Origin: Chelativorans multitrophicus
GTDB taxonomy: Bacteria > Pseudomonadota > Alphaproteobacteria > Rhizobiales > Rhizobiaceae
DNA length: 64,000 nt
Reading direction: 5' to 3'
Assembly (NCBI RefSeq): GCF_011317445.1
Contig: NZ_JAAAPL010000002.1
Span: forward strand, 434,001-498,000
In this document: positions 17,282 through 26,463 of the stretch, piece after piece
How positions within the stretch are numbered: the stretch's first letter is position 1
Layout: each line of letters opens with the position of its first letter
The notes under the pieces: model-generated
Told to the model about the DNA's origin: nothing
Database searches by the model: none
The model's input: only the letters and a program-made list of their open reading frames with translations
Program-made: the position numbers and the translations under genes

Positions 17282-18838
17282 ATGTACCGATTGGGAATCG
17301 ATGTCGGAGGGACGAACACGGACGCGGTCATCATGGCCGGCCGGTCCGTCCTTGCGGGCGTGAAGGCTGCAACCACCGAGGATGTCACGAGCGGCGTGAT
17401 CGAGGCGATGGAGGCGGCTATCTCCAAGGCCTCCGTCGAGCGCTCGAAAATAACCCATGTGATGATCGGCACGACGCATTTCACCAATGCAGTGATCGAG
17501 CGTAAGCACGTCAATCCGGTGGCGGCGATCCGTCTCGGCCTGCCGGCCACCGCCTGCCTGCCGCCTATGGTGGACTGGCCGGCGGATCTGCGCGAGACCG
17601 TCGGCGGGCACCGGTACCTGGTGCGCGGCGGCTACGAATTTGACGGCCGCGAGATCGCGCCGCTCGACACGGACGAGCTTGACCGGATCGCTGCGGACAT
17701 TCGCGCCAAGGACCTGACGGCCGCGGCGATCACCTCCGTCTTCAGCCCGATCAACGCCGCGATGGAGACCGCCGCACGCGAGCACCTCATGAAGCGCTGT
17801 CCCGGCCTGCGCGTGGTTGTCTCCAGAGATATCGGCCGCATTGGCCTGCTCGAACGCGAAAGCGCGGCTATCATGAACGCCAGCCTGCTCGAGCTCAGCG
17901 GCCGCACGGTCGATGCCTTCGGAAGGGCGCTCCAGGCGGCAGGACTCAACTGCCCCTTCTTCATCACCCAGAACGACGGCACGCTCATGGGCGCTGATGT
18001 CGTGCGGGAATTCCCGGTCCTTACCTTCGCATCCGGTCCCACCAATTCTATGCGCGGGGCAGCCTTCCTAACAGGGGAAAGCGATGCCATCGTCGTCGAT
18101 ATCGGCGGGACGACCACGGACATCGGGGCTATCCAGCGCGGCTTCCCGCGCCAGGCATCGACGGTGGTCGATATCGGCGGTGTACGCACGAATTTCCGCA
18201 TGCCTGACGTTTTCTCCATCGGGTTGGGCGGGGGCTCGCTCGTCCAAGGGACAAGCGATGCAGTGAGCGTCGGGCCGCAATCCGTCGGCTATCGCATCAC
18301 GAAGGAGGCGCTGGTGTTCGGCGGCGGAACGCTGACGGCGACCGATATCGCCGTCGCGGCCGGCCGGGCATCGATCGGCAATCCCGCAGCGGTCGCCTCG
18401 CTTTCCGGCGAACTCGTAGACGAGGCTCTGGCCGAGATCGTGCGGATGCTGGAACGAGGCGTGGAGCGCAGCCGCATCTCGCCCGAGCCGATACCAGTGG
18501 TCGCGGTGGGTGGCGGCTCCATCCTCATGCCGGAGAGGCTCGGCGACCTGCGCGTAATCCGTCCGGAGAACTTCGCCGTCGCTAACGCGGTGGGGGCTGC
18601 GATCGCGCAGGTGAGCGGCGAGGTGGACCGCATCTTCTCGCTCGCCAACGGGCTTACCCGCGAGACCTGCCTGAAACAGGCGGAGGAGGAAGCGCGCGAG
18701 AAGGCGATGCGCTCCGGCGCCGCGCCGGCGACGATAACCGTCATCGAACGCGAGGACGTGCCGCTCGCGTATCTTCCCGGCAATGCCACCCGCATCCATG
18801 TGAAGGTGGTCGGCGAGATGGACGGCGTACATGCTTGA
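17282..18838 (+). CDS. Hydantoinase/oxoprolinase-family ATPase (HyuA-like)
   Basis: This 518-aa protein has the ASKHA nucleotide-binding fold of HyuA and 5-oxoprolinase alpha parts, which use ATP to open cyclic amides such as hydantoins. The phosphate loops are GIDVGGTNTD (residues 5-14) and VVDIGGTTTDIG, and VAVGGGSILMP lies later. It has only the HyuA half; no HyuB gene is near. Instead, two DUF917 genes follow, the first overlapping it by 8 bases, a pairing that suggests one complex or pathway. AGGA precedes the ATG. The substrate is unknown; an ATP-driven lactam or cyclic imide opening is plausible. Confidence 0.88.
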   Translation: MYRLGIDVGGTNTDAVIMAGRSVLAGVKAATTEDVTSGVIEAMEAAISKASVERSKITHVMIGTTHFTNAVIERKHVNPVAAIRLGLPATACLPPMVDWPADLRETVGGHRYLVRGGYEFDGREIAPLDTDELDRIAADIRAKDLTAAAITSVFSPINAAMETAAREHLMKRCPGLRVVVSRDIGRIGLLERESAAIMNASLLELSGRTVDAFGRALQAAGLNCPFFITQNDGTLMGADVVREFPVLTFASGPTNSMRGAAFLTGESDAIVVDIGGTTTDIGAIQRGFPRQASTVVDIGGVRTNFRMPDVFSIGLGGGSLVQGTSDAVSVGPQSVGYRITKEALVFGGGTLTATDIAVAAGRASIGNPAAVASLSGELVDEALAEIVRMLERGVERSRISPEPIPVVAVGGGSILMPERLGDLRVIRPENFAVANAVGAAIAQVSGEVDRIFSLANGLTRETCLKQAEEEAREKAMRSGAAPATITVIEREDVPLAYLPGNATRIHVKVVGEMDGVHA

Positions 18839-19949
18839 ACGCACGAGCGGCTTTCTTCTCGACGAGCGGCAGATTGATGCGCTGGAGATCGGCGCCGCGA
18901 TCCTGGGGACCGGCGGCGGCGGCAATCCCTATATCGGCAAGCTGCGCGCCCGCGAGGCGCTGCGGCAGGGCTTCAAGATGCAGATTGTGCCGCTCGAGAC
19001 CCTTCCCGACGACGCCGTCGTCGTTTCCGTGGGCGGCATCGGCGCGCCGCTCGTCTCGCATGAGCGGATCAAGGAGGGGAAGGAAGGGCTCAGGTGCATC
19101 CGTGCGCTGGAAGAGCGGCTCGGCGTTTCCATCGATGCCGTCGCCTGCGAGGAGATCGGCGGGCAGAATGCGATGGAACCGCTGATCACCGCTTCCGCGG
19201 CCGGGCTCCCGGTCGTCGATTGCGACGGGATGGGGCGCGCGTTCCCCGAGATGCAGATGACGACCTACTCAATCTACGGCCATCGATCGACGCCGAGCGT
19301 AATGTGCGACCTGCACGGCAATGTGGTGATCTTTGAGCACGCGATCTCGGAAAAGTGGCACGAGACCATGGCGCGGGCCTGCGTCGTGGCCCAGGGCGGT
19401 GCGTCGACGCTTGCAAGCGCGCCGATGTCGGGAAAGTTCCTGAAGCAGTTCGCCATCCCCGGCTCTTACAGCCGGGCCATGGCACTCGGCGAAGCCGTCA
19501 TGACGGCGCGGCGCGCGCATGCTGATCCGATCTGCGCCATATGCGAGAGCGAAAATGGGAGAATGGTCTTCCGGGGGAAGATCGCCGATGTCAGCCGTAC
19601 GATCGCCGGCGGCTTCGTGAGAGGCAAGGTGCACCTTACCGGCTTCGATCAGTACGAGGGAGACGAGGGCTCGGTTCTCATCCAGAACGAAAACCTCGTG
19701 TTTCTGCGCAATGGCGCGGTCGAAGTGGTCGTTCCCGACCTCATCGTGATTCTCGACGTGGATAGCGGCGAGGCCATCACCACCGAGATGCTTCGCTATG
19801 GCCAGCGCGTGGCCGTTCTCGCCCTTCCATGCCACCCGTTGCTCCGCTCCGACGCGGCGCTGGAGGTGGTCGGACCCAAGGGATTCGGCCTTGAAGGGAT
19901 CGATTACAGGCCAATGTGCGAGCAGGAACGGGAGAGGGTGGCTCGATGA
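18831..19949 (+). CDS. S-Me-THD/DUF917-family protein, copy 1
   Basis: This 372-aa protein is of the DUF917 family (now linked to S-methyl-thiohydantoin desulfurase-type domains). A GTGGGG loop is at residues 26-31, and VDCDGMGRAFPEMQM and YGHRSTP lie near the middle. The ATG overlaps the HyuA-like gene by 8 bases. It is clearly paralogous to the next gene, with the same landmarks throughout. Together with the ATPase it probably processes a cyclic hydantoin-like or lactam intermediate (inference). The exact reaction is not known to me. Confidence 0.85.
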   Translation: MLERTSGFLLDERQIDALEIGAAILGTGGGGNPYIGKLRAREALRQGFKMQIVPLETLPDDAVVVSVGGIGAPLVSHERIKEGKEGLRCIRALEERLGVSIDAVACEEIGGQNAMEPLITASAAGLPVVDCDGMGRAFPEMQMTTYSIYGHRSTPSVMCDLHGNVVIFEHAISEKWHETMARACVVAQGGASTLASAPMSGKFLKQFAIPGSYSRAMALGEAVMTARRAHADPICAICESENGRMVFRGKIADVSRTIAGGFVRGKVHLTGFDQYEGDEGSVLIQNENLVFLRNGAVEVVVPDLIVILDVDSGEAITTEMLRYGQRVAVLALPCHPLLRSDAALEVVGPKGFGLEGIDYRPMCEQERERVAR

Positions 19950-21031
19950 CATCATTCCAGGTGATGCCGCAGGACATGGAAGCGATCGCGACGGGCGGTG
20001 CGTTTCTCGGCACGGGCGGCGGTGGAGACCCGTATATCGGCAAGCTGATGGCGCAGTCCGTGATGGCGGAGAAGGGGCCGGTGACGGTGATTTCGCCCGA
20101 CGACGTCGAGGACGACTGGCTTTGCCTGCCAGTGTGCATGATGGGCGCGCCGACCGTAATGGTGGAGAAGCTACCCAACGGATCGGAGGCCGGTTTCGCC
20201 CTGGCGCAGCTCGAGGCCTTTCTCGGGCGCAGGGCCGACGCGCTGATCTGCATCGAGGCCGGCGGGCTCAACTCGACAATTCCCTTCGCCGTCGCCTCCG
20301 CCACCGGCCTGCCGCTGATCGACGGCGACGGGATGGGCCGGGCCTTTCCGGAACTGCAAATGGTGTCCTTCACCATGCACGGCGTCTCGGCAACGCCCAT
20401 GGTGCTGGCCGACGACAAGGGCAACAGCTCCATCATCAACGCGATCTCCAACCGCTGGACGGAGCGTCTCGCCCGATGCCAGACCGTGGAAATGGGGGGA
20501 GCGGCCCTGGTGGCGCTCTACCCGATGAGCGGGGCAGAGGTGAAGCGCGGCATCCTTCGCCACACCCTGTCGCTTATCAAGGAGATCGGCGAGACGATAT
20601 CGGCGGAGCGGAATGCACACCGCAATCCCGCAGAGGCGCTGATCAGGCGTCTTGGCGGCAAGCGCCTGTTTTCCGGCCGGGTCGCCGATATAGACCGGCG
20701 GACCGTAGGCGGATTTGCGCGCGGGCAGGCGCTATTCAAGGGAATGGAAGCGGACGAGGGGAAGAGCTTCCGCGTCGATTTCCAGAACGAATTCCTGATT
20801 TGCCGAGGCGACGATGGCGCCCCGATGGCGATAACGCCCGACCTGATCTGTGCGCTCGACGCCGACGGAGGCCTTCCGGTGACCACGGAGCAGCTCCGCT
20901 ACGGCCTGGCCGTGACGATGATCGGCCTGCCCTGCGACGAGCAGTGGCGGACGCCGGCCGGGCTCGATCTCGTGGGTCCCGCCTATTTCGGCTACGATCA
21001 CGAATACGCGCCGTTACACAGCCTGTCCTGA
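19946..21031 (+). CDS. S-Me-THD/DUF917-family protein, copy 2
   Basis: This 361-aa paralogue of the preceding protein starts at the ATGA overlap at 19946. It shares GTGGGGDPYIGK (residues 22-33) and DGDGMGRAFPELQM, but has diverged widely elsewhere, with an added segment around HRNPAEALIRRLGGKRLFSGRV. Two diverged copies kept side by side suggest a heteromer or two consecutive steps rather than a recent duplication. The last base of the stop is followed within 10 bases by a GC hairpin. Confidence 0.85.
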   Translation: MTSFQVMPQDMEAIATGGAFLGTGGGGDPYIGKLMAQSVMAEKGPVTVISPDDVEDDWLCLPVCMMGAPTVMVEKLPNGSEAGFALAQLEAFLGRRADALICIEAGGLNSTIPFAVASATGLPLIDGDGMGRAFPELQMVSFTMHGVSATPMVLADDKGNSSIINAISNRWTERLARCQTVEMGGAALVALYPMSGAEVKRGILRHTLSLIKEIGETISAERNAHRNPAEALIRRLGGKRLFSGRVADIDRRTVGGFARGQALFKGMEADEGKSFRVDFQNEFLICRGDDGAPMAITPDLICALDADGGLPVTTEQLRYGLAVTMIGLPCDEQWRTPAGLDLVGPAYFGYDHEYAPLHSLS

Positions 21032-21038
21032 TGTCCGA

Positions 21039-21055
21039 GGCGCCGGATCGGCGCC
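21039..21055 (+). terminator. GC hairpin after the DUF917 pair
   Basis: GGCGCCG (21039-21045) pairs with CGGCGCC (21049-21055) around a 3-nt loop, eight bases after the stop codon at 21031. It could end or stabilise the operon mRNA, but no T tract follows. Confidence 0.35.
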
Positions 21056-21222
21056 GACAACGTGCTTGATCCGCCCGATCATAATGGCGGCCTGACAATG
21101 ATCTTCCTGGCTGTGAACGCCACCTCGATCAAGGTGCGCCTGGGAGGCCTGCCGATGAAAGGCGCGCTCCGCGCGAAATTGTGGTTTCATTGGTTTCCTT
21201 GCCAGTATGAGGAGGCGAACCA

Positions 21223-22167
21223 ATGAACCTCAGAAGCATCCCCGTGGCGCAGCTCTTGGAGTTGCTGGCGGTGGTCCGGTGTGGCAGCATCAATCGGGCC
21301 GCTCAGGAGCTGAACACCACCCAGCCTACGCTGACCAGAAGCATCAAAAGGCTGGAGGACCGGCTGAGGGTGCCTCTGCTTCAACGAACCGCACATGGCG
21401 TGACGCCATCCGAATACACCAAAGCGATGCTCCCTTTCCTCCAGAGCATCGAGAGCGACTTCAGGAAAGCCTTGGCGGAAATTGAGGCTGCCACCGGAGC
21501 CGGCGCGGGCAAGATCTGCATCGGCTCGACGGCCATGGTGGCAAACAAGATCGTCCCGCAGGTGCTTGCCCGGTTTGTCCCGCGCTGGCCGCATCTGACC
21601 ATCGAATTCGTCGAGGACCGCAAACCCGCCCTGCTCGAAGGATTGCGGAGCGGCAAATACGATTTCGTCATGGCCCTTATGAGCCCCGAGGAGCAGGCGC
21701 GGGACATCCTGCAGCAGGAACTCTTCACCGACACGCTCGTGGTCATTGCCCGCCCGGGCCATCCTCTTACCAAGCTTTCGTCCCTGTCCGTGCGCGATAT
21801 CGTCCAGTGCAAATGGATCCTGCCTACGGAGGGGCTCGACCTGCGCAGCCGCCTGGAGAATTTCTTCCGCAACGAAGGACACGACGTGCCGGCGTTCCCG
21901 GTCGAAACGACGCTCTTCACAGCGATCGTCGCTCTTGTGAAGAGCACCGACCGGATCTCCGCGATTCCATCCGTGGTCGTAAGGGACGAACTGCTCAGCG
22001 GCGAGCTTGTAGCGCTGCGCGGCCCTTGGAACTTCATCCACCGCTCGTTCAGCGCCTATTTCAGGCGCGGGCATACGCTCTCTCCTTCCGCCCGCGAGCT
22101 GTTCCGGGAAACCCGCCGATATATTACCGAACTCGGCGTCAACGTTCAGAAGGCGGCTGCCGAATAG
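21223..22167 (+). CDS. LysR-family transcriptional regulator
   Basis: The 314-aa protein has the LysR winged HTH at the N-terminus (LLELLAVVRCGSINRAAQELNTTQPTLTRSIKRLEDRL, about residues 8-46), followed by a type-2 periplasmic-binding effector domain. A GAGGAGG ribosome binding site precedes the ATG. It lies on the same strand as, and between, the DUF917 operon and the dipeptidase/Tct operon; it may activate the latter (inference). No clear T-N11-A site was picked out in the 190 bases upstream. Confidence 0.93.
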   Translation: MNLRSIPVAQLLELLAVVRCGSINRAAQELNTTQPTLTRSIKRLEDRLRVPLLQRTAHGVTPSEYTKAMLPFLQSIESDFRKALAEIEAATGAGAGKICIGSTAMVANKIVPQVLARFVPRWPHLTIEFVEDRKPALLEGLRSGKYDFVMALMSPEEQARDILQQELFTDTLVVIARPGHPLTKLSSLSVRDIVQCKWILPTEGLDLRSRLENFFRNEGHDVPAFPVETTLFTAIVALVKSTDRISAIPSVVVRDELLSGELVALRGPWNFIHRSFSAYFRRGHTLSPSARELFRETRRYITELGVNVQKAAAE

Positions 22168-22321
22168 GTCAGAGGGCACTTCTGCTGCGCTAATGGAGGA
22201 TGGCTATACACTTCAGGCATAACCCCGTGCCTCAATGCATTGGCGAAATGCTCCAGCTTGGAGTGAACTCCAATATGGGTTCCGGTCGGAATTCGAGATG
22301 CAGCAGCCGCAAGAGGGAGTG

Positions 22322-23395
22322 ATGTCGTACTACGAATTGTCCGCCGATGAGGATTTGAACATCCTTAGACTGCATGAAAAGGCGATTGTGTTCGACGGTG
22401 CCTTCCCGATGCTCGGCTTCTACAAGGCGCCTGAGGAGGAAATCGACGCTTTCCTTAAGGGCGGCGTGACGGGCGGGAACGCGACGCTCTCTTCCGACGA
22501 GACCGATTTCTCCGGCGCGATCGCGAATTTCCGCAACCTGAAGGCTCTCATTTCGCGCAATAGCGATCGGATGGCCCTTTGCACCCGTGCGGCCGATATC
22601 GAGCGTTGCAAGCGGGACGGCAAGATTGGCATGGTTCCCTTCTTCCAGAATCCCAAGCCGATTGCCGACCGGCTGGCCGATCTGGAGATTTTCTACGAGC
22701 TGGGCCTGCGCGTATTCCAGATGACATACAACAATCTGGGCTTCATCGGCGCCGGCTGTTGCGAGCGCAACGATCCGGGGCTGAGCAATTTCGGCATCGA
22801 GGTGGTGAGCAAATGCAACGAGCTCGGCATTCTGCTAGACATCTCCCATTGCGGGCCGGCGACATCCTGGGACACGCTGAAGTTTTCCAAGGCGCCCGTG
22901 GTCGCCAGCCATTCGGGTGCATATGCCCTTGCGCGCGCCTTCGGGCGCAATAAGCCCGACGACATGTTAAAGGCGGTGGCTGACACGGGTGGACTGGCAG
23001 GCATTCCCTTCTTCCCCTGCCTCGTGAAGAGAGATCCGGAGACGCATGTCGTGCAGCCCTCCACCGTCGAGGACGTCATCGACCATATCGACCACGCCGT
23101 CGAGATCATGGGCATAGACCATGTTGGAATTGCTTCCGACATGTCCTCCCATCTGGCGCGTACCCTGGAGCTTACGCGAGACTCGGTGCTGCGCACCACG
23201 CGACTGCGTCATCCGGAGGTTTTCGGCGTCGGGCCTACCGATCGCTACGATCCTTATCCGGCAGGTTTAGACAGCCATGCCAAAATGCTGAACCTCAGCC
23301 GCGGGCTCCACAAACGCGGCTATGCCGAAGGCGATATCATAAAGATACTCGGGGGGAACTGGATGCGCGTCTACAGCGCAGTGTGGAAGGACTAG
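22322..23395 (+). CDS. Peptidase M19 (membrane dipeptidase) family protein lacking zinc ligands
   Basis: This 357-aa TIM-barrel protein of the M19 family normally hydrolyses dipeptides with two zinc ions. It retains YNNLGFIGAGC, LDISHCG and ASHSGA, and the C-terminal GGNWMRV. The usual DGHND motif near the start reads DGAFPM, so the His and Asp ligands are absent, and the bridging-Glu region reads PFFQNP. Other M19-like proteins share such changes, so it may be a separate clade with a different reaction. The chosen ATG has GAGGGAG about 5 bases upstream; a start at 22235 is possible. It precedes a Tct transporter operon. Confidence 0.85.
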   Translation: MSYYELSADEDLNILRLHEKAIVFDGAFPMLGFYKAPEEEIDAFLKGGVTGGNATLSSDETDFSGAIANFRNLKALISRNSDRMALCTRAADIERCKRDGKIGMVPFFQNPKPIADRLADLEIFYELGLRVFQMTYNNLGFIGAGCCERNDPGLSNFGIEVVSKCNELGILLDISHCGPATSWDTLKFSKAPVVASHSGAYALARAFGRNKPDDMLKAVADTGGLAGIPFFPCLVKRDPETHVVQPSTVEDVIDHIDHAVEIMGIDHVGIASDMSSHLARTLELTRDSVLRTTRLRHPEVFGVGPTDRYDPYPAGLDSHAKMLNLSRGLHKRGYAEGDIIKILGGNWMRVYSAVWKD

Positions 23396-23463
23396 AGGGG
23401 AAGGCAGGGTGAACCTGACCGTCACAAAAACCGACAAGGGGAATTCGTGAGGAGAACAATGCG

Positions 23464-24429
23464 ATGAACACATCCATTCTCAACCGGCTGCGGCGCTGCT
23501 TTTCGCTGTTGTTCATATCGGCGCTGGCCGGCCTTTCCGTGTTGCCGGCCCAAGCGGCCTGGCCGGAGCGCGCGATCGAAATCATCGTCGCCTACGCTCC
23601 GGGCGGCGGGTCGGACGCGATCGCGCGCATCGCCGCGCGCATCATGTCGCGCGAACTGGGCGTGCCGGTGAACGTCGTCAACATGCCGGGCGGCAACCAG
23701 CTGCCGGGGATCGAGGCGGTGATGCGGGCAGCGCCCGACGGCTATACTCTTCTTCTGGAAACACCCGCGACGAGCTCGATCAAGGCGACCATACCCGACA
23801 ACCCGGTCGATCTGCAGGCGCGCACCTATGGCCCTCTCATGGCCGCCCAGGGCGCGCTCATCATGGTCAAGGGCGATTCCCCCTGGAACAGCGTCAGCGA
23901 CATGGTCGACTTCATCAAGAACAATCCCGGAAGCTTCACTTATGTCCGGCTTGGTGGATCCACCTATTCCGATCTCGTAACCCAAGGACTTTTCTCCGTG
24001 GCGGGCATCGATCCCCAGACGGTGAAGCCGGTCGACTACAGTGGGAATGGTCCCGGCAACATTGCGGTCGCGGGCGGTCACGTGATGATGTCCGGCGGCT
24101 CGATCAATCCGCTGATCTCATCGGGCGATCTCAAGGTGCTGGCGATCGCCGGTCCTGAAAGAGCCACCGCGCTTCCCGATGTTCCGACCCTCGCCGAGTC
24201 GGGCTATCCGGTCGATTTCGTCGCTTATTTCGGATTCTCGGGACCGGTCGGTCTGCCTGAAGAGGTGCTGAACCGGCTCGATGAGGTCGTCCAGAAGATG
24301 AGCGGGGACGACAGTTTCCGCAAGGAGATCGAAGCGATCGGCTTCTATCCGCGTTTCCTGCCGGCGAAAGAGGCGCGCACCTATATCCTCGATGAGGCGG
24401 AGGAATATCGCGCGCTGGCGAAGCGATGA
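23464..24429 (+). CDS. Tripartite tricarboxylate transporter binding protein (TctC/Bug family)
   Basis: This 321-aa periplasmic receptor has a signal peptide ending near AQA (residues 27-29), then WPERAIEIIVAYAPGGGSDAIAR, the classic Bug-family start. It binds a carboxylate for the TctA/TctB pump. GAGGAG lies about 9 bases upstream of the ATG at 23464. The order TctC-TctB-TctA is complete here. Bug ligands range from citrate to aromatic acids and amides; the ligand here is not predictable. Confidence 0.92.
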   Translation: MNTSILNRLRRCFSLLFISALAGLSVLPAQAAWPERAIEIIVAYAPGGGSDAIARIAARIMSRELGVPVNVVNMPGGNQLPGIEAVMRAAPDGYTLLLETPATSSIKATIPDNPVDLQARTYGPLMAAQGALIMVKGDSPWNSVSDMVDFIKNNPGSFTYVRLGGSTYSDLVTQGLFSVAGIDPQTVKPVDYSGNGPGNIAVAGGHVMMSGGSINPLISSGDLKVLAIAGPERATALPDVPTLAESGYPVDFVAYFGFSGPVGLPEEVLNRLDEVVQKMSGDDSFRKEIEAIGFYPRFLPAKEARTYILDEAEEYRALAKR

Positions 24430-24504
24430 ACGAGTCAGGAGGGCAGGCGGATCGCTGCGGCCGCCCCCCTGCATCCGTCGATCCCAACTTGCGGAGCAAC
24501 CGCG

Positions 24505-24978
24505 ATGTCCGATGAGCAGACCGTGCGCTCGCGCCTGGTGAAGAATGCTGAAATCGGCATTCTTCTGCTCCTTGGCGCGGTGGTGACCGGCGACGGAATC
24601 CGCTTCGTCCTGGTCACGCGGCATCTGCGCGCGCTCGAAGTGGGCGGCTACCAGATTCTTCTCGGCCTGCTCCTCATCATCCTGACGCTTTTCTATGCCT
24701 TGAAGCCGCTGGCGGAGAACTGGCGGATTTCCGAGGGCAATCGGAACACGGCGATCGGCTATGGCCTGCTCGTTGCATATGCCGCTTCGCTTCATGGCCT
24801 CGGTTACATCATCAGCACGCTTATCGTGGTTGCCGCCTATATGCGACTGCTGGGTGGGTACCGAATGGCAAGCAGCCTGGCGGTAGCGGCCATCTTTGCA
24901 ACCGCCTCCGCCTGGCTCTGGACCACGCTGATGATCAGCCTCCCACGCGGCTATTTTTCCACCTGGATTTTTTGGTAG
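24505..24978 (+). CDS. Tripartite tricarboxylate transporter small membrane protein (TctB family)
   Basis: A 157-aa protein with four hydrophobic segments, the usual size and shape of TctB, lies between the tctC-like and tctA-like genes. Sequence conservation in TctB is low, so the call rests mainly on position and topology. A GGAG lies 12 bases upstream of the ATG. Confidence 0.85.
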   Translation: MSDEQTVRSRLVKNAEIGILLLLGAVVTGDGIRFVLVTRHLRALEVGGYQILLGLLLIILTLFYALKPLAENWRISEGNRNTAIGYGLLVAYAASLHGLGYIISTLIVVAAYMRLLGGYRMASSLAVAAIFATASAWLWTTLMISLPRGYFSTWIFW

Positions 24979-24993
24979 GGAACGGAGCCGCAC

Positions 24994-26451
24994 ATGGACG
25001 CCTTTCTAGCCGGTATCCTCGCCGCCTGTTCTCCCCAGAACCTGGCGTTTGCCTTCATGGGATGCCTGATCGGGACGATCGTCGGCGTTCTGCCCGGCAT
25101 CGGAGCCGTTTCCGCGGTTGCCATTCTCTTCCCGTTCACGGTCTATCTGCCGCCGGAGGGGATGATCATCGCGTTAATCTCCATCTACTACGGCTCGATG
25201 TATGGCGGGTCGACGACTGCGATCCTGATGAAGGTTCCCGGAGAGGTTTCCTCCATCGTCACCGCTATCGATGGTTATGAGATGACGAAGCAGGGGAGGG
25301 CGGGGCCGGCACTTGCAATAGCCGCGATCGCTTCCTTCCTCGCCGGTATCATCGGCACGATCCTGGTAGCGACGCTCGGCCCTTCCACGGCGCGCCTGGC
25401 GCTCGGTTTCGGCCCGGCGGAGTATCTGGGGCTCAGCATATTCAGCCTGACCGCGATCGCCGCCCTTTCAGGACGCTCGCTGCTTCGCGGCGCCATCATC
25501 GCCGTGGTCGGCCTGATCCTCGTTTCGGTGGGCTATGACGAGGCCGCCGGGCTGGCGCGCCTGACCTTCGGCACGACCGCGCTGCAGCAAGGCTTCAATA
25601 TCGTGCCCGTGATGATCGGCCTCTTCGGCCTGGGCGAGATGCTGCGCATCTATGAGGAGGAGACCGGACATTTCAGCAAGGTCAGGATCGAAAAGCTCAT
25701 GCCCAGCCGGGAGGAATGCGCCCTCGGGCTGGCTGCAGGGGCGCGGGCGACAGCCCTGTCGTTTCCTCTCGGCCTGCTGCCGGGCATGCTGCCTTCGGTT
25801 CTGTCCTTCCTCGCCTATACTCTCGAAAAGCACTTTTCCAAGACGCCGGAAAAGTTCGGCAAGGGCGCGGTGGCCGGCGTTGCGGCGGCCGAGGCCTCGA
25901 ACAATGCGGCGGCGATGGGCAATCTGCTGCCGCTGATGGCGCTGGGCGTCCCCACCGGACCCACCATGGCGCTGATCCTGGGCGCCCTGACCGTCTATGG
26001 CCTCGCGCCGGGGCCGATGCTGTTCATAGCGCAAGCCGATTTTGTGTGGACCGTCATCGGCAGCTTCTTCGTTGCCAATGTGATCCTCCTCGTCCTCAAT
26101 CTTCCCCTCGTGGGCGTCTGGGTCCGCATCGCCGCGATTCCCAAGGCGATCCTCACGCCGGCGGTGATGGTCCTTTGCCTGGTGGGCGCTTTCAGCGTGC
26201 GCAACAGCATGTTCGATCTCTGGGTGTGCGTCGTCTTTGGCTTCCTGGGCTGGTTGCTGACGCGGGCCAAATGGCCGCTGGCGCCTTTGGTGCTGGCCTA
26301 TGTGCTGGGACCGATGCTCGAGAGCTCGGCCCGCCAGGTCATCGAGCTCTCCCCCCTCGTGCTTTTGGAGCGGCCGCTCTTCTGGATGTTCATCGTCCTT
26401 GCGGCGCTCTCGCTCTGGTTCAGCCGCCGCCTCTGGCGCGCTATCGAATAA
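24994..26451 (+). CDS. Tripartite tricarboxylate transporter large membrane protein (TctA family)
   Basis: The 485-aa main transport subunit has about 11-12 membrane segments. Conserved stretches include GTIVGVLPGIGAVSAVAILFP, SIYYGSMYGGSTTAILMKVPGE and GVPTGPTMALILGALTVYG. It couples ion flow to uptake of the ligand delivered by the TctC-like receptor. An FAD oxidoreductase gene follows 12 bases later and is likely cotranscribed. Confidence 0.95.
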   Translation: MDAFLAGILAACSPQNLAFAFMGCLIGTIVGVLPGIGAVSAVAILFPFTVYLPPEGMIIALISIYYGSMYGGSTTAILMKVPGEVSSIVTAIDGYEMTKQGRAGPALAIAAIASFLAGIIGTILVATLGPSTARLALGFGPAEYLGLSIFSLTAIAALSGRSLLRGAIIAVVGLILVSVGYDEAAGLARLTFGTTALQQGFNIVPVMIGLFGLGEMLRIYEEETGHFSKVRIEKLMPSREECALGLAAGARATALSFPLGLLPGMLPSVLSFLAYTLEKHFSKTPEKFGKGAVAGVAAAEASNNAAAMGNLLPLMALGVPTGPTMALILGALTVYGLAPGPMLFIAQADFVWTVIGSFFVANVILLVLNLPLVGVWVRIAAIPKAILTPAVMVLCLVGAFSVRNSMFDLWVCVVFGFLGWLLTRAKWPLAPLVLAYVLGPMLESSARQVIELSPLVLLERPLFWMFIVLAALSLWFSRRLWRAIE

Positions 26452-26463
26452 GGTCGGACGGAA

